NCBI RefSeq assembly: GCF_016907275.1
Contig: NZ_JAFBBP010000001.1
Location: 4,826,001 to 4,890,000, forward strand
Direction: 5' to 3'
Length of the DNA: 64,000 nucleotides
Origin: Micromonospora luteifusca
GTDB taxonomy: Bacteria > Actinomycetota > Actinomycetes > Mycobacteriales > Micromonosporaceae
Shown: in pieces, positions 8,793 through 17,164 of the stretch
Layout of the letters: the number at the start of each line of letters is the position of its first letter
Position numbering within the stretch: the stretch's first letter is position 1
Translations under genes and position numbers: made by a program
Notes under the pieces: generated by a model
Seen by the model: only the letters and a program-made list of their open reading frames with translations
Database searches by the model: none
What the model was told of the DNA's origin: nothing

Positions 8793-9014
8793 CCGGAACC
8801 ACTCTGCCGGGGCGGGGATCCGACCGGCGAGTTGCGAGCGCGGTGAGGGCGGCCCTGATGGCGCACCCTGGCTTTCGGCGACCCCGGCGAGTTGTGCGGT
8901 GACCGAACCCCAGCCGTCCGCGAAGCCGATCTTCTCGTGCAGGTCACGAGCGGCGGGATCACCGTGGCGGACGATGACCCGGTAGTCCGTGCCGTCCGGG
9001 TGATCGGGATCCAT
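8772..9014 (-). pseudogene. C-terminal remnant of an AHSA1/SRPBCC-type protein
   Basis: The frame has an ATG with a GGAG 8-11 nt upstream and 80 codons. Its first half (YRVIVRHGDPAARDLHEKIG, then FADGWGSVTAQLA) looks like the last strand and C-terminal helix of AHSA1-type SRPBCC proteins, where H-E-K-x-G-F and G-W-G-x-V-x-x-Q-L are characteristic. The rest of that domain, normally about 120 residues upstream, is absent, and the last 30 codons look unrelated. I read this as a decayed gene, though the ribosome-binding site means a short protein could still be made. Confidence 0.4.
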
Positions 9015-9073
9015 TGCTGATTCTCCTGATCGGTGACGAGGCGTTCGAGGCGATCCGTGCGCTCCGGGCGCAA

Positions 9074-9090
9074 GGGCAAAGTATTTGCCC
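9074..9090. repeat. Short inverted repeat next to a half-copy of a palindromic repeat
   Basis: GGGCAAA (9074-9080) and TTTGCCC (9084-9090) are perfect arms around GTA. They are followed by ATGATCGACCGGGGGCG, similar to the right end of the 61-bp palindrome at 14269-14329. It lies between two divergent starts (9014 and 9171), so it could be an operator or a remnant of the repeat. Confidence 0.4.
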
Positions 9091-9170
9091 ATGATCGACC
9101 GGGGGCGGCGGGGCGGGCGGCGGTGGTGTTAGATGAGCGGCCACAGCGAGCCAGCGAAAGGCGTGGGCAG

Positions 9171-9674
9171 ATGGACACGACGGCGACGGAGCCGGTGCGG
9201 GCGTACCTCACCGCGACCGGTGAGCGGCTTCGGGCCGACGGCTGCGAGGTGCGGACCGAGGACTGGGGCGGCGTACCGGTGCTGATCGGGCACCGGGGCG
9301 ATTTCCGGATGCGGTGGATGGCGACCAAGCTGCACCTGTTCACGGTTGCCGCACCGGCGACGCTCGTCACGGCGGACGCCCTGCAGAGGTTCACCGCCAC
9401 GGCGATGGACTACGTGTTGGCCCGCAAGGGGCAGCTGCGTGGCTTTCAGAACGGCGTGGCGGTGTTCCCCGCCCTGGTCGGCACCCAGGTCGAGCCGGCG
9501 GCCTCGGCGTGGGCGCAGGGGGGTCAGCAGGTGAAGTTCGCCGCGGTGGCCCGGCCGGTGGCGGTGGAGGTCGGCAGCGGGACGGCCAGCGCATACCGCG
9601 GCAACCCGGTGCTCGGCTTCATCTACGCGGCCCACCTCCGGAGCAAGCTGAACGCGTACTTCCCGGTGGTCTGA
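9171..9674 (+). CDS. Conserved hypothetical protein, about 167 residues
   Basis: I do not recognise the family. The protein is soluble and mixed alpha/beta, with a GDFRMRWMATKLHLFTV strand pair, a middle helix, and a C-terminal NPVLGFIYAAHLRSKLNAYF helix. There is no signal peptide or transmembrane helix. ATG 9171 is the natural start, although its ribosome-binding site is weak (GAAAGG about 10 nt upstream). A strong hairpin at 9703-9736 ends the unit. Codon use matches neighbouring genes, so it appears to be a real gene. Confidence 0.7.
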   Translation: MDTTATEPVRAYLTATGERLRADGCEVRTEDWGGVPVLIGHRGDFRMRWMATKLHLFTVAAPATLVTADALQRFTATAMDYVLARKGQLRGFQNGVAVFPALVGTQVEPAASAWAQGGQQVKFAAVARPVAVEVGSGTASAYRGNPVLGFIYAAHLRSKLNAYFPVV

Positions 9675-9702
9675 GCCTGAGCGGTCCGGTGGAGTACGGC
9701 AC

Positions 9703-9736
9703 GGGGCCTCGGCCACCCTGAGGTGGTCGGGGCCCC
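9703..9736. terminator. Bidirectional GC hairpin between convergent genes
   Basis: A 15-bp stem (GGGGCCTCGGCCACC against GGTGGTCGGGGCCCC, with two G-U pairs) closes on the 4-nt loop CTGA. It is placed between convergent stop codons at 9674 and 9750. Confidence 0.75.
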
Positions 9737-9749
9737 GGTCGCGTACGGC

Positions 9750-10598
9750 TCAGGAGCGCTGCTCGACCTGGCCCCGGATCGTGGCGAACTCGGCCTCCAC
9801 CTGCTCGGCGGTCTTGAAGTAGATCACCACCATGCCCAGGCTGCCCCGGTCGACCCAGACGCAGACACCCAGTGGTACGTCTCCGGCGGCCTTGCCGTCG
9901 CCGCAGCGCGCGTCACCGCCGAGCGGGCCGGCCTCGGCCACCGCCATGTTGGTCACGCTCAGCTCGGTGGAGAGCCCGTTCACGGCGTCTTCCAGTTCTT
10001 TCTTCGGGTCCGTCATCAGGCCGGACACGGCGGCAACCATGACCAGATCCCTCTTGATCGGGTCACCGTAGAAGGCACCGATCGTGCTGGTCTCGTTCTG
10101 CACCTCCGACTTCATCTGGGTGACCAGATCGTCGGCGGCCGACTGCAGCTGCGGATCAGTGAGCTTCGGCCGGCCGGCGAGGGTCGCCGGCGCGACCACC
10201 CGGGTCTTGGTGGCGTCGACGACGTCGCCCACGTCGTCCTTGACAGCGAACCAGGTGATCGCCACCCCGCCGAGGCAGAGCACCAACACCACCGCCAGCA
10301 CGATCAGCACGATCTTGCCGACGTTCGACTTCTTCGCCGGCGGCGGGCCGCCGGGCAGGTACGGGTCACCGTACGGCTGACCCGGCTGCGCGGGAGGGAA
10401 GCCCTGCTGCTGCGGTTGCGGCCAACCACCGGGCTGCGGCTGCTGCGGCTGCTGCGGCCAACCACCGGGCTGCTGCGGCGGCTGCGGCTGCTGCGGCCAA
10501 CCACTGGGCTGCTGCGGCTGACCCGGCTGGCCGGGCTGCTGCGGCGGGGTGGGGGAATCGTGCGGCGGGCCGTAGGGATCGGCCGGCGGCTGAGACAT
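9750..10598 (-). CDS. Pro/Gln-rich single-pass membrane protein
   Basis: Residues 1-125 are a low-complexity cytoplasmic region of repeated PQQPGGWPQQ-type units. One transmembrane helix follows (IVLIVLAVVLVLCLGGVAITW, about residues 133-153), and then an extracytoplasmic domain of about 125 residues with one Cys pair (CGDGK...GVCVW). ATG 10598 has GGAG at the right spacing. This architecture is common in actinobacterial cell-envelope proteins; the external domain is not one I recognise. A signalling or scaffolding role is possible, but nothing in the sequence fixes it. Confidence 0.75.
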   Translation of the reverse strand: MSQPPADPYGPPHDSPTPPQQPGQPGQPQQPSGWPQQPQPPQQPGGWPQQPQQPQPGGWPQPQQQGFPPAQPGQPYGDPYLPGGPPPAKKSNVGKIVLIVLAVVLVLCLGGVAITWFAVKDDVGDVVDATKTRVVAPATLAGRPKLTDPQLQSAADDLVTQMKSEVQNETSTIGAFYGDPIKRDLVMVAAVSGLMTDPKKELEDAVNGLSTELSVTNMAVAEAGPLGGDARCGDGKAAGDVPLGVCVWVDRGSLGMVVIYFKTAEQVEAEFATIRGQVEQRS

Positions 10599-10703
10599 CA
10601 GTTAGCTCCAGGTTGGGGGTGCAAAACGCGTGATCATAACCCAGGGCGGCTACCGGTGTTGTCCCTGCTGAAGCCCTCTACGACCGTCGGATGATCACAA
10701 ACG

Positions 10704-10749
10704 GTCGCGGTGGCCGGCCGTCCACGAGGGACGATCCGACCACCGCGAC
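10704..10749 (-). terminator. Hairpin downstream of the beta-oxidation operon
   Basis: GTCGCGGTGG (10704-10713) pairs perfectly with CCACCGCGAC (10740-10749). It lies 18 bp after the FadJ-like stop on the minus strand. The 26-nt loop has its own base pairing. Confidence 0.5.
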
Positions 10750-10767
10750 GGTGGTGCTGCGAAGCCC

Positions 10768-12828
10768 TCAGGCGGGCAGGCTCGCCGCCCCGCGCGGCAG
10801 GAACCGCTGACCGGTGACCCGCTCGGAGGTGCCGGTCCGGTCCAGGTACGGGGTGACGCCGCCCAGATGGAACGGCCAACCGGCACCGAGGATCATGCAC
10901 AGGTCGATGTCCTGCGCCTCGGCGACCACACCCTCGTCCAGCATCAGCCGGATCTCCTGCGCGAGCGCGTCGAGTGCGTTCTGGCGTACCTGCTCGGCGG
11001 TCAGCGGCTGATCACCGACGACGAGCAGCTTGGCGACCTCCTCGTCGATCTGGTCGTCGACCACGATCGGCCGGCCGGAGTCGGCGATCCGCTTGAGGTT
11101 CTCGCTGACGCCGAACCGGTCCGGGTACGCCGCGTGCAGGGTGCCGCCCACGTGGTACGCGACGGCCGGGCCGACCAGTTGGAGCAGGGCCAGTGGCCGC
11201 ATCGGCAGGCCCAACGGGTCCAGTGCGCTGTTCGCCACGTCCAACGGGGTGCCCTGGTCGACGGCGGCGAAGACGGTGCCCAGGAAGCGGGTGAGCAGCC
11301 GGTTCACCACGAACGCCGGGGCGTCCTTGACCAGCACCGAGGACTTCTTGAGCTGCTTGCCGACCGCGAACGCGGTGGCCAGGGTGGCGTCGTCGGTCCG
11401 TTCGCCCCGGACGATCTCCAGCAGCGGCAGCACCGCCACCGGGTTGAAGAAGTGGAAGCCGACCACCCGCTCCGGGTGCTCCAGCTCAGCGGCCATCTCG
11501 GTGATCGACAGCGAACTGGTGTTGGTGGCGAGCACCGCCTCCGGAGAGACGATCTTCTCCAGCTCGGCCCAGACCTGCTTCTTGACGCCCAGGTCCTCGA
11601 AGACCGCCTCGATGACGAAGTCGGCGTCCGCGAAGGCGCTCTTGTCGACCGTGCCCGACACCAGCCCGTACAGCTTGGCGGCGGTGCCCTTGTCCATCCG
11701 GCCCTTGATGACGGCCTTCTCGATCTGGGTGTGCACGTAGCCGACACCCTTGTCCACCCTGGACTGGTCCAGGTCGCTCATCACGACCGGCACCTGGAGG
11801 CGGCGGGCGAACAGCAGCGCCAACTGGCTGGCCATCAGGCCGGCGCCGACGATGCCGACCTTGGTGATCGTGCGGGCCAGACCCTTGTCCGGTGCGCCGG
11901 CCGGGCGCTTGGCCCGCCGCTGCACCAGGTCGAAGGCGTACAGGCCGCTGCGCAGCTCCTCGGAGAAGATCAGGTCCGCGAGGGCCTCGTCCTCCGCGGC
12001 GGTGCCGGCGGCGAAGTCGCCGTCCTTCGCCGTCTCCAGCAGGTCCAGGGCCTTGTACGCGGCCGGGACCGCGCCGTGCAGCCGCTGGTTCAGCGTCTCC
12101 CGAGCGAAGTAGAGCACGCCCGCCCACATGTCCTTGTCGACCTCCGGCCGGGTCACGGTGGCCTGACCACGCACCACGCCGGCGGCCCACTCCAGGGACC
12201 GCTCCAGGAAGTCGGCCGGCTCCAGCAGCACGTCCGCGATGCCCAGCTCGGCGGCCTGCTTCGGCTTGAGCATCTTGTTCTGCATCAGCGGGTTCTGGAT
12301 GATCACCTGGGTGGCGGCGGGGATGCCGATCAGGTTCGGCAGCAACTGGGTGCCGCCCCAGCCGGGCACCAGGCCGAGGGAGACCTCGGGCAGCGCGAGG
12401 GCCGCCGCGCCACCGGAGAGCGTCCGGTAGTGGCAGTGCAGCGCCAACTCCAGGCCGCCGCCCATCGCCGCGCCGTTGACGAACGCGAAGGTGGGGACCG
12501 TGCTGTCCTTGAGCCGGGCGAAGACCCGGTGGCCGAGCCGGCCGATCTCCAGCGCCTGCGCGCGATCGGCGAGCTGCGGCAGGCCGACGATGTCCGCGCC
12601 CACACAGAAGATGTACGGCTTGCCGGTGACCGCGATGAACGCCGGGTCGGCGGCGAGTGCGGCGGTGATCGCCTCGTCCAGGCTGGCCAGCCCGCCGGGG
12701 CCGAAGGTGTTCGGCTTGGTGTGGTCGAGCCCGTTGTCCAACGTGATCAGGGCGGCGGGTCGGTCCAACCCCGGTACGTTCACCTGGCGCAGCAGCGCCC
12801 GGGTGACGACCTCGTTCGGTGCCTTCAC
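10768..12828 (-). CDS. fadJ: Bifunctional enoyl-CoA hydratase / 3-hydroxyacyl-CoA dehydrogenase
   Basis: This 686-residue fatty-acid oxidation protein has an N-terminal crotonase domain (about residues 25-220, oxyanion loop NGAAMGGGLELALHC). A Rossmann dehydrogenase domain starts near residue 323 (VGIVGAGLMASQLA, NAD-binding), with the E-H-P-E-R-V-V-G-F-H-F-F-N-P-V active-site segment, followed by the two C-terminal 3HCDH domains. It hydrates enoyl-CoA and oxidises 3-hydroxyacyl-CoA. It is the downstream partner of the thiolase, 56 bp away, so both steps are probably co-expressed. GTG 12828 is chosen from the AAGGTGG ribosome-binding site; longer upstream frames run through a dispersed repeat. 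The symbol follows family usage. Confidence 0.93.
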   Translation of the reverse strand: MKAPNEVVTRALLRQVNVPGLDRPAALITLDNGLDHTKPNTFGPGGLASLDEAITAALAADPAFIAVTGKPYIFCVGADIVGLPQLADRAQALEIGRLGHRVFARLKDSTVPTFAFVNGAAMGGGLELALHCHYRTLSGGAAALALPEVSLGLVPGWGGTQLLPNLIGIPAATQVIIQNPLMQNKMLKPKQAAELGIADVLLEPADFLERSLEWAAGVVRGQATVTRPEVDKDMWAGVLYFARETLNQRLHGAVPAAYKALDLLETAKDGDFAAGTAAEDEALADLIFSEELRSGLYAFDLVQRRAKRPAGAPDKGLARTITKVGIVGAGLMASQLALLFARRLQVPVVMSDLDQSRVDKGVGYVHTQIEKAVIKGRMDKGTAAKLYGLVSGTVDKSAFADADFVIEAVFEDLGVKKQVWAELEKIVSPEAVLATNTSSLSITEMAAELEHPERVVGFHFFNPVAVLPLLEIVRGERTDDATLATAFAVGKQLKKSSVLVKDAPAFVVNRLLTRFLGTVFAAVDQGTPLDVANSALDPLGLPMRPLALLQLVGPAVAYHVGGTLHAAYPDRFGVSENLKRIADSGRPIVVDDQIDEEVAKLLVVGDQPLTAEQVRQNALDALAQEIRLMLDEGVVAEAQDIDLCMILGAGWPFHLGGVTPYLDRTGTSERVTGQRFLPRGAASLPA

Positions 12829-12842
12829 GCTGCCACCTTCGG

Positions 12843-12881
12843 TTCGCGACTGCGGGGCTCCCAGGCCCGGCTCACTCCTCG
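12843..12881. repeat. Dispersed repeat, copy 1, directly upstream of fadJ
   Basis: The core TTCGCGACTGCGGGGCTCC (12843-12861), followed 11 nt later by CACTCCTCG, recurs at the right edge of the window (63964-64000). In both places its left end, read on the minus strand, runs into CGAA(A)GG, the Shine-Dalgarno sequence of the next gene. Confidence 0.7.
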
Positions 12882-12884
12882 CGC

Positions 12885-14081
12885 TCACTTGTCGCCCTCC
12901 GTCCAGTGCGGGTTCTCCCAGATGACCGTGCCGCCCATGCCGATGCCGATGCACATCGCCGTGAGGCCGTAACGGACCTCGGGGTGCTCGGCGAACTGCC
13001 GGGCCAGCTGCGTCATCAGCCGTACGCCGGAGGAGGCCAGCGGGTGCCCGATGGCGATCGCGCCGCCCCACGGGTTGACCCGCGCGTCGTCGTCGGCGAT
13101 GCCGAAGTGGTCGAGGAAGGCGAGCACCTGCACGGCGAACGCCTCGTTCAGCTCGAACAGGCCGATGTCGTCGATGCTGAGCCCGGCCAGGCGCAGCGCC
13201 TTCTCCGTCGACGGGATCGGGCCGACGCCCATCACCTCCGGCTCCACGCCGACGAACCCGAACGACACCAGCCGCATGGCGACCGGCAGGCCCAGCTCGC
13301 GGGCGGTGGCCTCGTCGGCGAGCAGGCTCGCGGTGGCACCGTCGTTCAGGCCAGCCGCATTGCCCGCGGTGACCTTGCCGTGGGGGCGGAACGGCGTCTT
13401 CAGGGTGGCGAGCTTCTCCAGCGAGGTGTCCCGCGGGGCCTCGTCGACCGTCGCCAGGCCCCAGCCGCCCTCCGCGTCACGGATGGACATCGGCACCAGG
13501 TCGTCCTGGAGCTTGCCGTTGGCGTACGCCTTCGCGGTCTTCTGCTGCGAGGCGAGCGCGAACGCGTCGGTGCGCGCCTTGGTGATGTGCGGGACCAGGT
13601 CGTGCAGGTTCTCCGCGGTGGCACCCATGACCAGCGCGGACGGGTCGACCAGCTTCTCCGCGATGATGCGCGGGTTGGGGTCGACGCCCTCACCCATCGG
13701 GTGGTGTCCCATGTGCTCGACGCCGCCAGCGATGGCGATGTCGTACGCGCCCATGGCGATGCCGCTGGCCACGGTGGTCACCGCGGTCATCGCGCCGGCG
13801 CACATGCGGTCGATGGCGAAGCCGGGAACGGTCTTGGGCAGACCGGCCAGCAGGGCAGCGGTACGGCCGATGGTGAGGCCCTGGTCGCCGATCTGGGTGG
13901 TGGCCGCGATGGCGACCTCCTCGACCCGCTCCGGCGGCAGCTGCGGGTTGCGCCGCAGCAGTTCACGGATGCAGCGGATCACCAGGTCGTCGGCGCGGGT
14001 GTTGGCGTACATGCCACCCGCCTTGCCGAACGGGGTACGGACACCGTCGACAAAGACGACATCCCGAACTTCACGGGGCAC
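12885..14081 (-). CDS. fadA: Acetyl-CoA C-acyltransferase (3-ketoacyl-CoA thiolase)
   Basis: This 398-residue thiolase carries nucleophile Cys94 in DRMCAGAM, the His in AIGHPLASSG, and the second Cys in MCIGIGMGG near the C-terminus, the complete set for thiolytic cleavage of 3-ketoacyl-CoA. GTG 14081 is chosen because GGAGG sits 6-10 nt upstream; longer reading in the same frame is low-complexity. It is the first gene of the two-gene operon with the FadJ-like protein, so together they complete the last three steps of the beta-oxidation cycle. Confidence 0.95.
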   Translation of the reverse strand: MPREVRDVVFVDGVRTPFGKAGGMYANTRADDLVIRCIRELLRRNPQLPPERVEEVAIAATTQIGDQGLTIGRTAALLAGLPKTVPGFAIDRMCAGAMTAVTTVASGIAMGAYDIAIAGGVEHMGHHPMGEGVDPNPRIIAEKLVDPSALVMGATAENLHDLVPHITKARTDAFALASQQKTAKAYANGKLQDDLVPMSIRDAEGGWGLATVDEAPRDTSLEKLATLKTPFRPHGKVTAGNAAGLNDGATASLLADEATARELGLPVAMRLVSFGFVGVEPEVMGVGPIPSTEKALRLAGLSIDDIGLFELNEAFAVQVLAFLDHFGIADDDARVNPWGGAIAIGHPLASSGVRLMTQLARQFAEHPEVRYGLTAMCIGIGMGGTVIWENPHWTEGDK

Positions 14082-14394
14082 TTGAGCCTCCTTCTCGACC
14101 ACAATTCGGCCTTCGTGCCGCCAGGCCTCACTCGGGCCGAATGAGGGTCGCCGACACGGGCACGTTGCCCCGGATGCTACTCGCCAGTAACCAGCCCCGT
14201 CCCCGCCCCCAACTGTGGCCCACCCCACAGTGCCCCCGAACCCCCTCCCGACCCCGCATCCGACTTATGTCGATCATGAGGTTGTGGTCACGACACGCCG
14301 CTGCGGGTGGCAATAACTTCATGATCGACGGGGGCGTGCGGGGGGCGGGGAGTGCGGGAGTCGGGGAGTGCGGGGGTCGGGATGGGGTCGTCGG
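14082..14394. other. Intergenic region between rnd and fadA
   Basis: No gene is seen here. It holds the fadA promoter side, the 61-bp palindromic repeat, and a G-rich tract, each listed separately. The stretch nearest fadA (14090-14200) has no obvious -10/-35 pair. Confidence 0.5.
14269..14329. repeat. 61-bp imperfect palindrome
   Basis: The ends GTCGATCATGA (14269-14279) and TCATGATCGAC (14319-14329) are perfect 11-bp arms. The pairing continues imperfectly (16 of 20 positions) toward a central loop. It is 66 bp downstream of rnd and could act as its terminator. A partial match to one arm lies near 9091-9107, and another near 51425-51440. Confidence 0.6.
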
Positions 14395-14410
14395 TCAGGG
14401 GGTGGGAGGG
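14329..14410 (+). repeat. G-rich tract with two 16-bp tandem repeats
   Basis: The units CGGGGAGTGCGGGAGT (14346-14361) and CGGGGAGTGCGGGGGT (14362-14377) are adjacent, inside a run of many G3-G6 blocks on the plus strand. The tract could form a G-quadruplex. It overlaps the 3' end of rnd. Confidence 0.6.
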
Positions 14411-15717
14411 TTCAGGGCTTCGGTCAGGTCTGGGGTGAGCAGCGCGATCTGCCACTCACGCGCGTTGAGGCCGCGCAGGGTCTCCGCGACCGTCTCCTCG
14501 GACAGCTCCTCCGGCGGGGTCCAGGCCAGCCGGCGAACCGAATCCGGGGTGATCAGGTTCTCCGGTGGCAGGTTGTGCTCACCGGCGATGCGGATGACCA
14601 CCTCCCGGCTGCGAGCCAGTCGACCGGCCGCCACCGGGTCCCGTTCCGCCCAGCGGTGCGGCGGGGGCGGGCCCTCCACGGTCGGGGAGACCGGCAGCGA
14701 GTCCTCCGGCAGTTGCCGGGCGTCGTCGAGAGCGGCCAGCCAGGTGCGGGCCAACCGACGGACCGACCGACCGCCGAAGCCGGGCAGGGTCAACAGGGTC
14801 TTCTCGTCCTTCGGGTCCAACTCGGCGGCGGCGATGATCGCCGAGTCGGGCAACACCCGACCGGGCGCGGCATCCCGCCGGGAAGCGATCTGGTCCCGCG
14901 CGTACCACATCGAGCGGACGCGGGCCTGGGCCCGCGCACCCCGCAGCCGGTGAATGCCGGAGGTACGCCGCCAGGGCTCCGCACGGACCCGTGGCGGACG
15001 TGCCCCGGTGCGCACCAACGCGGCGAACTCCTCCGCGGCCCAGGCCGACTTGCCCTGCCGGGTCAGCTCGGCGTCGAGTGCGTCACGCAGGTCGGTGAGC
15101 AGCTCCACATCGAGGGCGGCGTACGTCAGCCACGACTCGGGCAGCGGTCGGCTCGACCAGTCGGCCGCCGAGTGGTGCTTCTCCAGGGTGAACCCGAGCA
15201 ACTGCTCGGTCAGCGCGGCCAGCCCGACCCGCTCGAACCCGGCCAGTCGAGCTGCCAGTTCCGTGTCGAACAACCGGCGCGGACGTAGCCCCACCTCGGC
15301 CAGGCAGGGCAGATCCTGGCTGGCCGCGTGGAGCACCCACTCGGCCTCGCCGATCACCGCGTCCAGCGCGCTGAGGTCAGGCAGTGGCAGCGGGTCGATC
15401 AGCGCTGTGCCCGCACCGGCTCGGCGCAGCTGCACCAGGTACGCGCGCTGGCTGTAGCGGTAGCCGGAGGCCCGCTCGGCGTCCAGGGCGACGGGGCCGG
15501 TGCCGGCCGCGAAGCGGGCCACGACCTCGGCGAACTCGGCCGGAGCGGCCACCGGATCGGGGGTGCCGTCACGCGGGGCGATCAGCGGAACGGGCCCACC
15601 GTCGGCCGGGTCGACCCTCTCGCCCGCCGGCTGCGGCTGGGCCGACGGCGGGTGTTGGGGTGCGTTTCCCGGGGGTTCTTCGGCGGGCCGACGGCGCAGG
15701 GGTGGTTCGTCGGTCAC
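14395..15717 (-). CDS. rnd: Ribonuclease D
   Basis: This 440-residue protein has a Pro-rich head (about residues 1-60) before a DEDDy 3'-5' exonuclease domain. Asp79 and Glu81 in VALDAERASG form motif I, the Asp in HAASQDLPCL motif II, and the Y-A-A-L-D-V segment motif III. One or two HRDC-type helical domains follow (for example LPGFGGRSVRRL). The family trims the 3' ends of tRNA and other stable RNAs. Its position next to DUF3000 and hemE is conserved in actinobacteria. ATG 15717 fits; no earlier start has a better ribosome-binding site. Confidence 0.93.
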   Translation of the reverse strand: MTDEPPLRRRPAEEPPGNAPQHPPSAQPQPAGERVDPADGGPVPLIAPRDGTPDPVAAPAEFAEVVARFAAGTGPVALDAERASGYRYSQRAYLVQLRRAGAGTALIDPLPLPDLSALDAVIGEAEWVLHAASQDLPCLAEVGLRPRRLFDTELAARLAGFERVGLAALTEQLLGFTLEKHHSAADWSSRPLPESWLTYAALDVELLTDLRDALDAELTRQGKSAWAAEEFAALVRTGARPPRVRAEPWRRTSGIHRLRGARAQARVRSMWYARDQIASRRDAAPGRVLPDSAIIAAAELDPKDEKTLLTLPGFGGRSVRRLARTWLAALDDARQLPEDSLPVSPTVEGPPPPHRWAERDPVAAGRLARSREVVIRIAGEHNLPPENLITPDSVRRLAWTPPEELSEETVAETLRGLNAREWQIALLTPDLTEALNPPTP

Positions 15718-15920
15718 CTGCCAACCCTAGTGCGCGCGGTGATCCGGTGGGTGCAGCCGGTCCGGCGTGTGTCGGTCAGGTGTCCGCAAGGTGTCCCTTC
15801 GGATGCCGGACATTGGGGGAGACAAAGCCCGTTCGCGCAGGTACGTTCCATCGAACCGCGACCCGTGACGCGTGACTCGTGACGGCTGCGGGGGCGACCA
15901 CGGGGAGAGGCGCGGCGATC

Positions 15921-17111
15921 ATGACGGCTGGCTTCGGTTCGGGGGACGGGCGACCGGCGGGTGCCGAGCCCGACGACTCGGGCGGCCCGGCGGCGGACCG
16001 GCCCGGGCCGCTGCCACCGCGCGTCGAGCCCTACCCGGGTGCCCAGCCGACCTGGTCGACGTCCCCGGCCGGCGGCACTGTCCCGCCCCGGCCCGTTCCG
16101 GCACCCCGCGCCGACCGGCCCGTCCCGCCCAACACCGGTCAGTGGGGCACCCCGTCAGTCGGGCCGTACGGCACGGGCGCTCCGACGGCGGCCAGCGGCT
16201 ACCCACCGGCCGCACCCGGCTTCCCGGCGGCAAGTGGCTACCCGCCACCCGGCGGCGTCCAGCCCTCCGCCGCCGCTGGACACCCCGTGCAGCCCGGTTG
16301 GCCGGGTGCGACACCACCGGCCGTCCGACCCGCCCGCCGCCGCTGGCCGACCGTGCTCGCCACGTTGGCCATCGTCGCGCTGGCCGCGGTGGCCGGCCTG
16401 CAGGCGTACCAGCTCGACAGGCTCGGCCAGCGGCTCGCCGAGACCGACCGCCGTTTGGCGCAGGCCCAGGACGGCGACGGCGCCCGCCTCGACGGCCTGG
16501 ACGAGCGCGCGGCGGCGTTGGAGAAGCAGGCGGGGGCCGCCTTCAATCCGGAGGCGGTGGCCAGCGCGGTGCTGCCCAGCGTGTTCCGGGTGCGGGCCGG
16601 CCAGTTCACCGGGACCGCGTTCGCGGTGGGCAAGCCGGCGGCCGACGGCGGGACCAACCTGTTCACCAACTTCCACGTGGTGGAGGCGGTCTGGGACGGC
16701 GGAGGCCGCGAAGTCTTCCTGGAACGCACCAGCCAGCGCTTCCCCGCGACCATCGTCAAGGTCGACAAGACAAACGATGTGGCACACCTGCGTACCAGCG
16801 GCAAGTTCACCGGCCTGGTCACCGCGCCCGCCGCGGCGAAGTCCGGCCAGCAGATCGTCGTCGTCGGCGCTCCGCTCGGCCTGGAGGACAGCGTCACCAC
16901 CGGTGTGGTGAGCGCGTTGCGCCCCGCCCAGGGCGGGTCCGGGCCGGCGATCCAGTTCGACGCCCCGATCAACCCGGGCAACTCCGGCGGGCCGGTGATC
17001 AACGGCAGCAAGCAGGTGGTCGGCATCGCCACCGCCAAGGCCCGCAACGCCGAGGGGATCGGGCTCGCCGTACCGATCAAGGTCGCCTGCGACGGGTTCA
17101 AGATCTGCTGA
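15921..17111 (+). CDS. Membrane-tethered trypsin-like serine protease without PDZ domain
   Basis: This 396-residue protein has a Pro/Gly-rich cytoplasmic head (1-138), one transmembrane helix (about 143-161), a short coiled coil (165-205), and then an S1C/HtrA-type protease domain. The catalytic triad is His252 (FTNFHVVEA), Asp286 (KTNDVAHL) and Ser355 (NPGNSGGPV). There is no PDZ domain, so it differs from classic HtrA. It probably acts outside the membrane on envelope or secreted proteins. ATG 15921 has GGGGAGAGG about 12 nt upstream; an in-frame GTG at 15879 adds 14 residues. The next gene encodes a similar TM plus coiled-coil membrane protein. Confidence 0.88.
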   Translation: MTAGFGSGDGRPAGAEPDDSGGPAADRPGPLPPRVEPYPGAQPTWSTSPAGGTVPPRPVPAPRADRPVPPNTGQWGTPSVGPYGTGAPTAASGYPPAAPGFPAASGYPPPGGVQPSAAAGHPVQPGWPGATPPAVRPARRRWPTVLATLAIVALAAVAGLQAYQLDRLGQRLAETDRRLAQAQDGDGARLDGLDERAAALEKQAGAAFNPEAVASAVLPSVFRVRAGQFTGTAFAVGKPAADGGTNLFTNFHVVEAVWDGGGREVFLERTSQRFPATIVKVDKTNDVAHLRTSGKFTGLVTAPAAAKSGQQIVVVGAPLGLEDSVTTGVVSALRPAQGGSGPAIQFDAPINPGNSGGPVINGSKQVVGIATAKARNAEGIGLAVPIKVACDGFKIC

Positions 17112-17164
17112 CCCACCCCCACCGCGCCTGCCGACGCGGGACCTGCCCACCTCCAGGAGCGAAG

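Noticed and set aside
10380..10560. A tandem DNA repeat near 10.4 kb as an independent element
   Set aside because: It encodes the Gln/Pro/Trp-rich repeated head of the membrane protein at 9750-10598.
10867..12972. A 701-codon plus-strand frame
   Set aside because: It lies antisense to the FadJ-like gene, is rich in Gln/His/Arg/Gly, and has no domain; it is a codon-bias shadow.
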